Of a stretch of DNA of 22,334 nucleotides, positions 10,051 through 18,887 are shown piece by piece. The notes below the pieces were generated by a model. The model was not told where the DNA came from, did not search any database, and was given only the letters and a program-made list of their open reading frames with translations. Location of the stretch: NCBI GenBank assembly GCA_015039365.1, contig WION01000731.1, positions 1 to 22,334 on the forward strand. The letters run 5' to 3'. The stretch's first letter is position 1; each line of letters opens with the position of its first letter. This DNA comes from Amanita rubescens. Taxonomy: Eukaryota; Basidiomycota; Agaricomycetes; Agaricales; Amanitaceae. Made by a program: the position numbers and the translations under genes.

Positions 10051-11312
10051 ATGACGCTCGCTTTTCAGAGTAGACTGAAACCTGCCAAGGTCTTCAAGAA
10101 TTCAGTCGAACCAACGCCACCCTCTACGCCTAGCAATTTTGGACAGCGAACTCCGAACGGGAGCAGACACATCACCGGAATAAGTTTCGATGATAGAGGA
10201 GATACGTTAGTGACAGCCGCGGAAGATGAGACCTTCCGTCTGTACAATTGTAAAACCGGCAAGCATGTTGCGTTCAATACTCTGGTTTTTTTGTCATTTT
10301 AACGAATAGGAATAGGACATTGAAAACATTATATTCTAAGAAATATGGAGTTGATCTTCCGAGATTTACGCACAAAAACACCACGATTGTGCACGCATCT
10401 ACGAAAGAGGACGACACTATTCGATACCATTCTCTACACGACAACAAGTACCTGCAATATTTCAGAGGGCACAAAGGGAAGGTCATATCTCTTGAAGTGT
10501 CTCCCGTGGATGATGGGTTCATGTCTGGCTCGATGGATAAAACGGTTCGATTGTGGGATCTCCGCTCGCAAGCATGTAGGGGCCTTTTGAATTTACCATC
10601 CGTGCCTATCATTGCATATGACTCAACTGGGGTTGTTTTCGCCGTTGCCGTCAACCACTATTCCCGCATACTTCTCTATGATCAAGCAAACTTTGACAAG
10701 GTGCCTTTCTTGGTTATTACGCTTGAAGACCCGACGCTGGCCCGCGTAAGCTACCCGCCCCGGCCAATTTACATGACTTCGATGTCGTTCTCCTCAAATG
10801 GAAAATATCTTTTGGTCGGATGCTCCGGCGACGCACATTACATCGTGGATGCCTTTGAAGGACATCTGCTTGCAAAACTCGAAGGTCATATCGGCCTAGA
10901 ACGCCGATCAATGAGTGCACCTCCTACAATAGAACCTTCGCGGGGAAGCAGTGGAGAAGAAGTGTGCTGGACGCCTGACAGCAAATTTGTCATAGGAGGA
11001 AGCCTGGATGGTAAAATACTCGTATGGGATGTACAGAACCTTCCAGCACGGTCAGGAGAGGTTGACCTGAAAATCCCGCCAGCGCAAATCCTGCCATTGG
11101 CAGGAGTGGAAGGTCACCCAGGACCATCGAGATGTGTAAGGTTCAACCCAAGGTTTGCCATGATGTGTAGTGCGGGAGCCGAACTGGTGCGTGCGTCTAA
11201 TTTGCGGATTACTGTCAAGACTCACGTGGCATGAAAGGCATTTTGGCTACCGGATCCTAGCGGAGATGCAGAAGAAATTGCCCGCGATTTGCTGAAGAAG
11301 GGTTCCCTGTGA
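10051..11312 (+). CDS. SWD2: WD40 protein Swd2 (COMPASS and 3'-end processing)
   Basis: Swd2 (WDR82) is a seven-bladed WD40 protein shared by the Set1/COMPASS H3K4 methyltransferase and the cleavage-polyadenylation/termination machinery. Exons 10051-10262, 10316-11186 and 11238-11312 give 385 aa. Family landmarks are ISFDDRGDTLVTAAEDETFR, KTLYSKKYGVDLPRFTHKNT, SLHDNKYLQYFRGHKGKVI, MSGSMDKTVRLWDLRS, and near the end RFNPRFAMMCSAGAEL joined to AFWLPDP. The first intron (10263-10315) is joined in phase only by a GC donor (gcatgt), since the adjacent GT is out of phase; this is the weakest splice call in the gene. The ATG at 10051 is in frame with SRLKPAKVF. An upstream ATG at 10028 cannot be joined in phase. 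Confidence 0.9.
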
Positions 11313-11453
11313 TGTTCACCGCGCGGTTATTGATATGCTGTCGTTATAATTGTCATGTAGAATAATAGGTTTTGCGATTCCTGGTGGCTGTGAAGCTGAT
11401 GTCATTCTTGGACGGGTATTACTATTAGTCTTACGAGCGGCTTTATCTTTCGA

Positions 11454-12805
11454 ATGTCGCGCGATTCTGCGACCCCGAACTCGAAAGGAGAAACGGATGA
11501 GCTTGATACAGCTGTCGCTTCAACCAGCCTTGTGAGCTTCCGGTCCGCTGTCGCTGGGTTTCGCTTCAATCCAGAATCACCGACGCTTCGCCGATCTTCC
11601 GGCAAGTCACGCCAGGTGGAGAAGCTCGGCTTATGCGAAGAGACGGAATATGGGCAACTTTCAGTGGAAAATAAGTCTGTTCAAAGTAACAAACGTAAAA
11701 TCGGTGAGGCCGAGACTGTGGTGAAGAAGAAAAAGAAGCCCAAACGTAGCTATGCTGAACCACAGCGCTATGCTCATCTAGATGGCTTGCTCGATATTCT
11801 TGGAGACGAGCTTGACGGTAAATTATATATTCTACCATGAGTTACGATGCTTATTTTATTCAAGTGTTGTTTTGTGGGATCAAGTCAGTTTAGCAGTGAA
11901 AACAATCAAATTCGTGACTGAATTGTGTCTCTCCAAAAGCCCTGGGGAATGTTCGGCGACAGTCGGTCACCATTTCGCTAATCCAACAAATCATTTTTGG
12001 CGTTGTTTGTTTGAGTCTGGCGAGTCCCTCCACGCGTTCCTGTTCGCTGAGAATTCATTCGATTAGTTAGGCTTGACTCAGAATTACATCCCACCCAGCG
12101 AAGATCGCACTCTTCCAGGCTTAAAACCGTTTTCACTTGGTTTGGTCAGTTACATATCTCTCCATATTGCTGGATGTAATCATTAGCAGACAAATATCGT
12201 TCACAGGCCAACAGCGGAGGTGGAACTTCTCTTCATTTACAAATTTGATATTGATTCGAATCTTTTAGCAAAGTGAACTTTGCGATGCTGAGCTGAGGGA
12301 TGGTGTACCATCACTTTTGGCCAAGATAACTAAACATCGTCCCTATATTGTATGTTTTGTAGGTTTGGCCATTGCGAAGACGGTGAAAGCACATTGCCTT
12401 CCTGTGATTTAATTCCTATATTTTACCCTACCAATGCTAAACCTGCAATAGAAGGGCGCAGACGGTAGAGGTATCGTGAAAGTTGGATTTCAGTCGTACA
12501 AGCTGGTATACGATAAAAAATCAGGTGCGGAATATGATTTTTGGCCTCGAACTGCCAACAATTTTGAGAAGATCGGGGAGTCCACGAGACGCTCTTCTAT
12601 GCAATGCCAAGCACATCTGGACGAGTTGTGCAATTCCAGGCAAGCACTGATTTTTTTCTTCTTGGGCTCCCTCTGATACGAAATCAATGAGCAGAGAAAA
12701 GATAAAGTTAAAATCATGAAAGAAATGAAGGAGTCGTTGACAAACATTAAAAAAGGCTTATTCGATACGAGAAACATGTATCCAATAAGAGTAAAGACTG
12801 CATAG
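11454..12805 (+). CDS. G/T(U)-mismatch thymine/uracil-DNA glycosylase (TDG/MUG family)
   Basis: This base-excision repair enzyme removes thymine or uracil from mismatches with guanine in nuclear DNA. Nine exons (11454-11817, 11865-11883, 11940-12019, 12071-12144, 12190-12219, 12269-12403, 12452-12524, 12581-12639, 12695-12805) give 314 aa. A basic, disordered N-terminus with VKKKKKPKR precedes the catalytic domain. The catalytic motif GINPG has Asn128 and is assembled across a 19-nt micro-exon. Then come GHHFANPTNHFW, IPPSEDRTLP, NIVHRPTAE, VPSLLAKI, IVCFVGLAI and the second active-site motif MPSTSGRV (267-274). The tail RKDKVKIM to PIRVKTA matches the family's C-terminus. Introns 3 (12020-12070, gcgagt) and 8 (12640-12694, gcaagc) need GC donors; no in-phase GT exists. 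The end of exon 6 has an alternative donor at 12388. The gene follows SWD2 by 141 bp. Confidence 0.9.
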
Positions 12806-12962
12806 CATACTATAGCTTGATCTTGTTAAGGGATGGTCGTGGATTGGATTTGATGAAGCCACGCTTGTACTGGCGCGTCGGCACGTGACCATAAGTACGG
12901 ACGTGGCAATTTCAAGTTAGCATTGAAATTCCCTTCAGACTTCCTTCCGGTAGTCAGCAACA

Positions 12963-14111
12963 ATGAAGCTTCAGCGTCTTATCGGTACCGTCTTGGCAGC
13001 AAGTTCTGTGTTCTTATTTGTCACTGCAGCAAGTATGTCGTCCAAATTTCGAGTCCATACCAGGAATTCTTATTCCACTTGTCAACAGCTGTCGTACGGG
13101 AAGACTCGACTGAGCCAGAGATTGTTGCTACTGCACAATTTCCAGAGTCGAATGCTTTTGGTCGTATGTCAAACTTTGTCTCTATGCAGAGAGTTGGGTT
13201 TTGACGATTTACTTTCAAGTGGTCGTGAACGGCGAGCGGAATTCGTTGACGGTCACTATTGAAAATAAGTCAGAGAAGGATGTTACTCTCGTCAACATCG
13301 CTGGTTCTCTGCATCATAAAGACACGGACGCTTTGGTGAAAAACGTATGTCTGACAACATATCAGTTCTGACTCCACGGTTTGACGTCTGTTGTTATCCT
13401 TAGCTCACGGCATTAAAAATTGGAGTACCATTAGCGTCAAAAGCACCAGTCCATCTCCCATATGTATTTCACAGCGAGTGAGTTGGTTTGCAAAGTTGCA
13501 ATTGAAATTCTGACAGAATCTCGTAGGTTCAAGGTATTGGCTATTAGACTGTACTATGTTTAAGTTCTGATCATGCCCCTAGCCTGGTGACCTACGACTT
13601 CACATCTGGCTAGAGCATTCAGTGGATGTACGTTTGTACAAACTCTATGTTTCCCGATCGCTCATTTCCCTGGGTAGGGCAAAAACTTCCGAGTTACTGC
13701 ATATGATTCTGTAGTCCAGATCGTAGAGCCGGAACTGTCCGTCTTTGATTTCAAGATGTAAGCTATCTCAAATACCGCGTCGCCTATAATAGTAACAATG
13801 CAACACGTAGGATCTCTACTTATCTCGTCGTGTTAGTAATCATAGGAGGTGTATCATATTACACGTACCTCGCGCTCCTCCCACAAACCAAGAAGCCGCG
13901 TTCCAAGGGGACTGCACAGCCAAGTACACCTGCGTCCGCTGTTGCCACCGGCGCAGGAGGATATGAGGAAGAATGGATTCCAGAGCACCACTTGAAGAAA
14001 ACCAAGGCCGGTAAGAAGCTGAGCGCGGCGATCAGCGGGACGAGCGGTGATGATCTTAGTGGTGCAGAAACGAGCGGCGCTGATGGCAAACGAAGGAAGG
14101 GAAGGAAGTAA
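12963..14111 (+). CDS. Translocon-associated protein alpha (SSR1/Irc22 family)
   Basis: TRAP-alpha is a single-pass ER membrane protein associated with the Sec61 translocon; Irc22 is the yeast relative. Eight exons (12963-13032, 13089-13163, 13220-13344, 13404-13477, 13527-13533, 13583-13627, 13678-13757, 13811-14111) give 258 aa. An N-terminal signal peptide (about 1-23) is followed by an acidic stretch, then the lumenal immunoglobulin-like domain with VTIENKSEKDVT, LTALKIGVPL, EFKPGDLRLHIWLEHSVDGK and VVQIVEPELSVFDFKM. A transmembrane helix (about 160-182) and a basic, Lys/Arg-rich cytosolic tail ending KRRKGRK complete it. Exon 5 is only 7 nt and supplies the GluPheLys of the conserved EFKPGDLRL; the flanking introns are both 49 nt. 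The gene follows the glycosylase by 157 bp. Confidence 0.9.
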
Positions 14112-14318
14112 AAATAAGGATACTCTGAGCTGTGAATTTATGGTAAAGATATAGTAATAACTGTTGGGTATCATATGGCAAAACGGAGGTGATTTGATCG
14201 AAGTGTTTGTACAGGTATTGTCCAGGTATAACTTAGCCTTGTCCTGATATTCACTTTCCTTGTCCATTTACTTCCCCCTTCTTTCCTTCCCGCCTTTCCC
14301 TCACTTTTCTTGTTAAAG

Positions 14319-15335
14319 ATGGCGGCTAATAGGGTGCGCATCCAATCCCGCCTAGTCCTAATCCTGCCCTCGCTAATCTATCCTCCGCTAGGCTCAGTTC
14401 TTGAGAGAATACAAGCTTGTCGTCGTCGGCGGAGGAGGTATACCACCCGCCGTCATCCGTGCTCTACCATACTCACTGCAATCCTAGGTGTCGGAAAGTC
14501 TGCGTTGACAATTCAATTCATTCAAAGTCACTTTGTGGACGAATACGATCCAACGATCGAGGGCAAGTGATATGGTGGTTTATTTATCACTTCAAAAAAA
14601 AATTGACCTACAGACAGATTCGTATAGGAAGCAATGTATAATAGACGATGAAGTTGCTCTCCTGGACGTGCTCGACACAGCTGGTCAAGAGGAATATGGG
14701 TACGTATCACTGCATCACCTAGTCCCCTTCTTTGCCATGGCCCCGTTGTGCCCGCTCTTTTTGAAACTTGCATGATCGTTATTCAAAACTGACGGTGTCA
14801 TTATAGGGCAATGCGGGAGCAGTATATGCGGACCGGAGAGGGCTTCTTACTTGTCTATTCGATTACCTCTCGTGATTCGTTCGAGGAAATTAGCACTTTC
14901 CACCAATCAATTCTGCGCGTCAAGGACCAGGACTCCTTCCCCGTCATTGTCGTTGCAAACAAGTGCGACTTGGAATACGAGCGCCAAGTTGGCATGAACG
15001 GTGCATGTGATTTATCCACATTTTTCTTGTTCTAACCGTCGCATCAGAGGGACGCGATCTCGCCAAACATTTTGGGTGCAAATTCATTGAAACATCTGCC
15101 AAGCAGCGAATCAATGTCGACGAGGCGTTCATTAACCTGGTCCGCGAGATACGCAAGTATAACAAGGTTTGTTTGTTTATCGCCTGGAATTACATCTATT
15201 CTTATCCGACCCTCTCAGGAACAACAAAGTGGTCGGCCTACAATGGCGGGCCCAGGCGGTAACGCGGCAGGAGGGTATGTCGCTCAGCCCGACGATGCCC
15301 ACAACGGTTGTTGCGGGGGTTGTGTCATTCTCTGA
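14319..15335 (+). CDS. RAS1: Ras GTPase (RAS1-type)
   Basis: This small GTPase acts at the plasma membrane in growth, mating and morphogenesis signalling in basidiomycetes. Seven exons (14319-14333, 14392-14437, 14488-14562, 14618-14699, 14807-15000, 15048-15166, 15219-15335) give 210 aa. Motifs are the P-loop GGGGVGKS (18-25), effector loop YDPTIEDSYRKQ, DTAGQEE, NKCD and ETSAK. The C-terminus ends CCGGCVIL, with a farnesylation/geranylgeranylation CAAX box (Cys207) and palmitoylation candidates Cys203/204. Wild-type residues occupy the classical activating positions (Gly and Gln). Intron 3 (14563-14617) has a consensus GC donor, gcaagt; the in-frame GAG|GAT join at IEDSYRK requires it. Intron 4 is 107 nt, about twice the local norm. 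A pyrimidine-rich tract (14268-14310) precedes the ATG. RAS1 rather than RAS2 is inferred from overall similarity. Confidence 0.95.
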
Positions 15336-15679
15336 ACTTTTCATCTTTCTCAAGCCCCCATCTTATCGTACAGTCTTCCCGCGTCATCCCTGGTCTCTCA
15401 TAATTCCTTATGCTGTATCTCTGTTCGTATCCTTGCACCATGTCCACTTTCATTCTTTCGAAGACGCGTTACTTCACTCGGGTATTAAACACCAAGACTT
15501 TAGTTGTACATATATTATGAATAAATTCTCGTATTAGATATCCATTCCAGTGTGAGTATAATACATGAATCACAGTTACGTGGTTCCTGTTCATGGGTAC
15601 ATATTAGAGTCTAGCACCAGGACTATTCATCCTTTCGGCTTGCAAGGGAAAATATCAGTCATTCTAATATGAATCCGTT
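15336..15679. other. Convergent 3' region between Ras and CIA30
   Basis: This holds the 3' ends of two convergent genes. AATAAA-like sequence (GAATAAATT near 15520) may serve Ras polyadenylation. No further gene is seen. Confidence 0.5.
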
Positions 15680-16608
15680 CTAGGCTGACTCACTCTGTGC
15701 CGTAACCACGTCTTCGTCATTGACGATCCTTATAGAATCTATTCCCAATTCATATTTTCCCGCTGAGCCGCTATTACCTCCCAATAAGGAGATTCCGATA
15801 CTTTTTACTTTCTCCTTGTACATTTTTAGTTGGGATTCTGTTACTTCACCCGAATTTGTACGGACAAAATTGTCAAACGGGATCTACAAATTGGTGTCAT
15901 TTGTCGAAAACTCTGGCAAAATGCTTAGTCGCTAGAAACTCACGAAAATATCTTCCCATGTGTTGTCGTGACGTTGGAAGTAGAGCCGGTGCTGCCACAA
16001 GTCGGAGGATAGAGGATCCTCAGTCTGAACATTCACGAAAAAAGAATTGTGCGTGCTTGGGTCTCCCGCAAGGCGTAAGCGCAGAGCAAGATAGCGGTGG
16101 TTGGATACGTCTTCAGTAAGATTTCCGAACATCGTAGGTCGCGTCTAGAATAACATACAGGTAAATGTTCAATTAACGCGAAAAAAATGAAATGAGATAT
16201 AACGTACCTTGTTTCTGAACCCGGCATATCCTCCTCTAATTTTACCTTCGAAATCAGCCTTCACACCAAGACGCATGTCCCCCCAGAATATGCCGGTAGC
16301 TTCTTTGCCAATGCTAGCATTGTTTTTTTGAGACTCGTCAAGGTCGAAATGAACTGATGAGGTCCCGCCAATATCAGCATCACAACCCGTTGCGAACTGT
16401 CTTATGTCTTCATGAGAATTGCACGTAAAAATGGTACGTGGCAGCCGCGATGGCTCATCTGCGCCTTGCATGCGCAACACTGCGGTAAAGGCCGTCGTTG
16501 GTTCCAACTGCGCATTTTTAGGTCTGCTTTTAGACTCGTACCTCGCACGGCACTGTCTCGGAACACTTGACTTGACCGGTTGAGATACAGTGACCAATAG
16601 GAAGACAT
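15680..16608 (-). CDS. Complex I intermediate-associated protein 30 (CIA30/NDUFAF1)
   Basis: CIA30-family proteins assist mitochondrial NADH dehydrogenase (complex I) assembly. Four exons (16608-16542, 16479-16208, 16144-15944, 15883-15680) joined by 60-63 nt GT-AG introns give 247 aa. The family domain runs almost the full length: DIRQFATGCDADIGGTSSVH (the GG-S signature), IFWGDMRLGVKADFEGKIRG, GYAGFRNK, YLALRLRLAGDPSTHNSFFV, DLWQHRLYF, TWEDIFIPFDNFVRTNSGEV and GISLLGGNSGSAGKYELGID. A short N-terminus with Arg and Ser and few acids (SSYWSLYLNRSSQVFRDSAV) could be a mitochondrial presequence. A CRE-type site is 27 nt upstream of the ATG. A fungal gene name cannot be assigned safely from the sequence alone. 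Confidence 0.9.
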
Positions 16609-17640
16609 GGTATAGGTGTGAAGTGCGCAAGTTGTGACGTCACTATCATCGACTATTGGTGTCGCAAGTATCTTAATAGGGCGCATTCGATTCGTAAGAG
16701 GCTAACTACGATGATAACAATTCGGTGGTGAGTCACTCAGCATAACTTCAACGGCTGTCGTAAAACCGACGGTCTGCTATTAACCAAGAATAAGAATCCA
16801 CATATCAGCAACAGGTTCTACGTCATGCAGCGACATCATTTTGGCACTCAAGCCCACCTGGCAGCTCCTCTTCTCCTGAAATCGCATTGCCACCAGTGCC
16901 ACTTAAGTTGAGGAAAGGAGGATATCGCTAATGAGGCAGGATGTTTAATGTCAACCGTGCCCGGGAGAACCCATCGGAAGAGATTATCCTTGCCTTCTTT
17001 GCGTCTTACACGCCCCCGTATATAACTACCATCCTCCCCACTGTCGATGAACTGGAAACGTTCAAGAGGCATCTGTGTTTGGATGAAGATCCCCAGTGGT
17101 CTCGTTAATATGACGCGGAGGTTTCTCGTTGCACTTGCGTGCTGCTTACGTGCATAGCCAGTGCAATTGTCACCCCAATTGTCTTTTTATTGATGTACAA
17201 TTAAGCGATTCAGCTGCCCATAATACCCACTATGATTTTGCCTGACGACGAGACGGCTGGATGCTCCAGCGTTCAGCGTTCATGCGAGTGATGATTGACC
17301 TACGGTAGGTTGATCCTTTCTCGCCCGACGCGTAAGTGCGCGGTTCACTGGCACCGCTATACCCCGTTATTCCGCGATGCGAGCGAGCCCCGTCAATGCT
17401 CGGAATAAACAGCCATAGTAGTGGGATGCGTCACTCAACCTGGCTTCTCGGGTTGTCGCGCTCGCCGCCCTGAAGTGTTCCGTTAAACCAGTTTGTATAA
17501 ATTTGAATTATGCAAAAACACGCCCGCGGAAATCATACAATTATCCGAGGGAGTTCGAGAGCGCGCTGCTGTCTTGCCAAGCCATAAACTGCATCATTGA
17601 AGTGAGACAGACGCGTCTTACTCCACCGCGTCTTGTCAAA
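16609..17640. other. Non-coding 1-kb gap
   Basis: I find no convincing gene. The longest frame (16848-17072, minus) resembles nothing I know and has no splice partners. A perfect CRE palindrome TGACGTCA at 16635-16642 lies just upstream of CIA30. A short palindrome, ACCTAC-G-GTAGGT, is at 17298-17310. The right part is probably the promoter of the transcription unit starting near 17700. Confidence 0.45.
16635..16642. promoter_or_regulatory. CRE/ATF-type site upstream of CIA30
   Basis: The perfect 8-base palindrome TGACGTCA lies 27-34 nt upstream of the CIA30 start codon. Atf1/CREB-type bZIP factors bind this sequence; use here is inferred from position only. Confidence 0.4.
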
Positions 17641-17671
17641 ACAAGAGCAGACTAAACGCCCGTCAGAAATC

Positions 17672-17679
17672 TATATAAG
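17672..17679 (+). promoter_or_regulatory. TATA box of an unrecognised transcription unit
   Basis: TATATAAG is followed by a leader of about 140 nt that is strongly C/T-rich (17693-17800), the pattern of highly expressed or inducible fungal genes. Confidence 0.5.
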
Positions 17680-17843
17680 CAGGCATTCAACCAGCACCCA
17701 CCTTTCTTCACGCCCCGCCATACATCAAGCCCTCAAGACCTCCCGGACGACCTCGACCTCCCACCATTCTATTCCTTCACCCCTTCACTCTTTCTTTTCT
17801 TTTCGGATAAACCGGGTCCATTATCCCCCAAATTACGGACAGC

Positions 17844-18208
17844 ATGGGCCGCCAGCCTCCAACTACGAGTACGTATCGGTAATCTTGCAGTCGTCTCACG
17901 CGTGCTGATTGTCCTTGACAGAACAGGATGACGCCCGTCCGCACCAAACAGCGTGTTGGGCGATCTTTGAGGAATGGTGTTTCTTGGGAGCACCCCTCAG
18001 GATGGATGTGACGTTACCGTCGAGCAATGCTCGGCGGTTCAATGAACATCTGGTTGTCTTTCTGCTTGGCTGGCCGCAGAGGAATAGTGTCCCTTGGGAG
18101 CATGCGCCAACGGCGCGTGACATCTTTCAAATACACCCCTCTTGCAACCAAGAAGCTGTATCCTACCGGTTGTCGCCAATGAGCGGCTTTTCTTCTTTTA
18201 TCTTTTGA
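17844..18208 (+). CDS. Hypothetical small protein or spliced RNA, function unknown
   Basis: I do not recognise this. An ATG at 17844 sits behind a TATA box and a C/T-rich leader. The first 25 nt end at a good donor (gtacgt, 17869), and the intron 17869-17921 (53 nt) has a GCTGAT branch-like site and ends cttgacag. Joining to 17922 gives 103 codons, starting MGRQPPTTKQDD and ending SGFSSFIF at the TGA 18206-18208. The protein has no signal peptide, domain or low-complexity signature I can name. A second intron (17999-18078, gtgacg to ccgcag) is possible and would change the product. A 24-base imperfect repeat occurs twice in it. The promoter and first intron are fairly convincing; the coding call is weak, and it may be a non-coding RNA. 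Confidence 0.3.
17969..18102 (+). repeat. 24-base imperfect direct repeat, two copies
   Basis: Positions 17969-17992 and 18079-18102 share GAGGAATRGTGTYYCTTGGGAGCA with three mismatches, starting 110 nt apart. The two copies are read in different frames relative to nearby splice signals; the second follows an acceptor-like ccgcag. Confidence 0.6.
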
Positions 18209-18887
18209 TCATCCCCTTCTTTCCCCGATTGGACTGAACCGGAACTCAACTGGCGGGGCGATAAGGTGAGTCTTTAGTTGTCTTTTGTTTCTTAGTGGTG
18301 TTCTTTTCTAGACTCGGCCATATGGGCGTTGTGATGGCTGGTAGGAGGGGGAGAAGTGGTGTGGAGGCACGCGAATGGAGGGTCTGCAGGCGGCTTCAGG
18401 GTGAGGGGGAGGCGGAGCAGTGGTAGCGAGAGCAGGTGGTGACGGGGGTTATATAGATGCTTTGGTGTTGGAATGCTGGAAACAATTTGGATTGCATTGG
18501 GGATTTGGATTTGAATCTTGTGAGAGTCTATTGTCAGAAGCTCGCATCAGAATCAGAATCGAGTGGTCTGGAAGAGGTGCCTGCATAACAGTACAAGGAG
18601 CGCCTTACGGCCACCAGAGCCGTGCTGTGAGCCAGCCAGCTCATAACACGAAAAATAAGGGTCGACTATCTTGCTTGAAGGAAACTTGTCGGAGGGAAAG
18701 GAAAGAAAGGATCGTTGGGTGCGCCGCGCGTGAGTAGGATAAGCGGTCTAACTTTAAGACAAGCGACAAGCGCAGAATCGAGTGCTGTGATCAAAACAAG
18801 GGAGCCTGAATTTTTTGTTAACCGATACACTCTTGCCAGGTACTAGCACTTACAGCACTTACACAGTGACCAATTTGCATTCCAGAC
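18209..18887. other. G-rich region with a possible extra intron; no clear gene
   Basis: A well-formed intron-like segment lies at 18266-18311 (gtgagt to ttttctag, 46 nt), suggesting the transcript starting near 17700 runs further. The 18325-18450 stretch is purine-rich with several G runs on the plus strand. A 105-codon frame at 18420-18737 is not recognisable. The right end is the 3' UTR of DNA polymerase eta. Confidence 0.4.

Noticed and set aside
10028..10068. Upstream ATG of SWD2 with a 31-nt GT-AG 'intron'
   Set aside because: The join from ATGTCTGATG to 10069 gives an immediate stop and the intron would be far below the local minimum of about 45 nt.
13857..14267. Minus-strand frames of 76-137 codons opposite TRAP-alpha
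   Set aside because: They are shadows of the plus-strand gene, which has clear family motifs.
16848..17072. 74-codon minus-strand frame
   Set aside because: Unrecognisable, no supporting promoter or introns, and of a length expected by chance.
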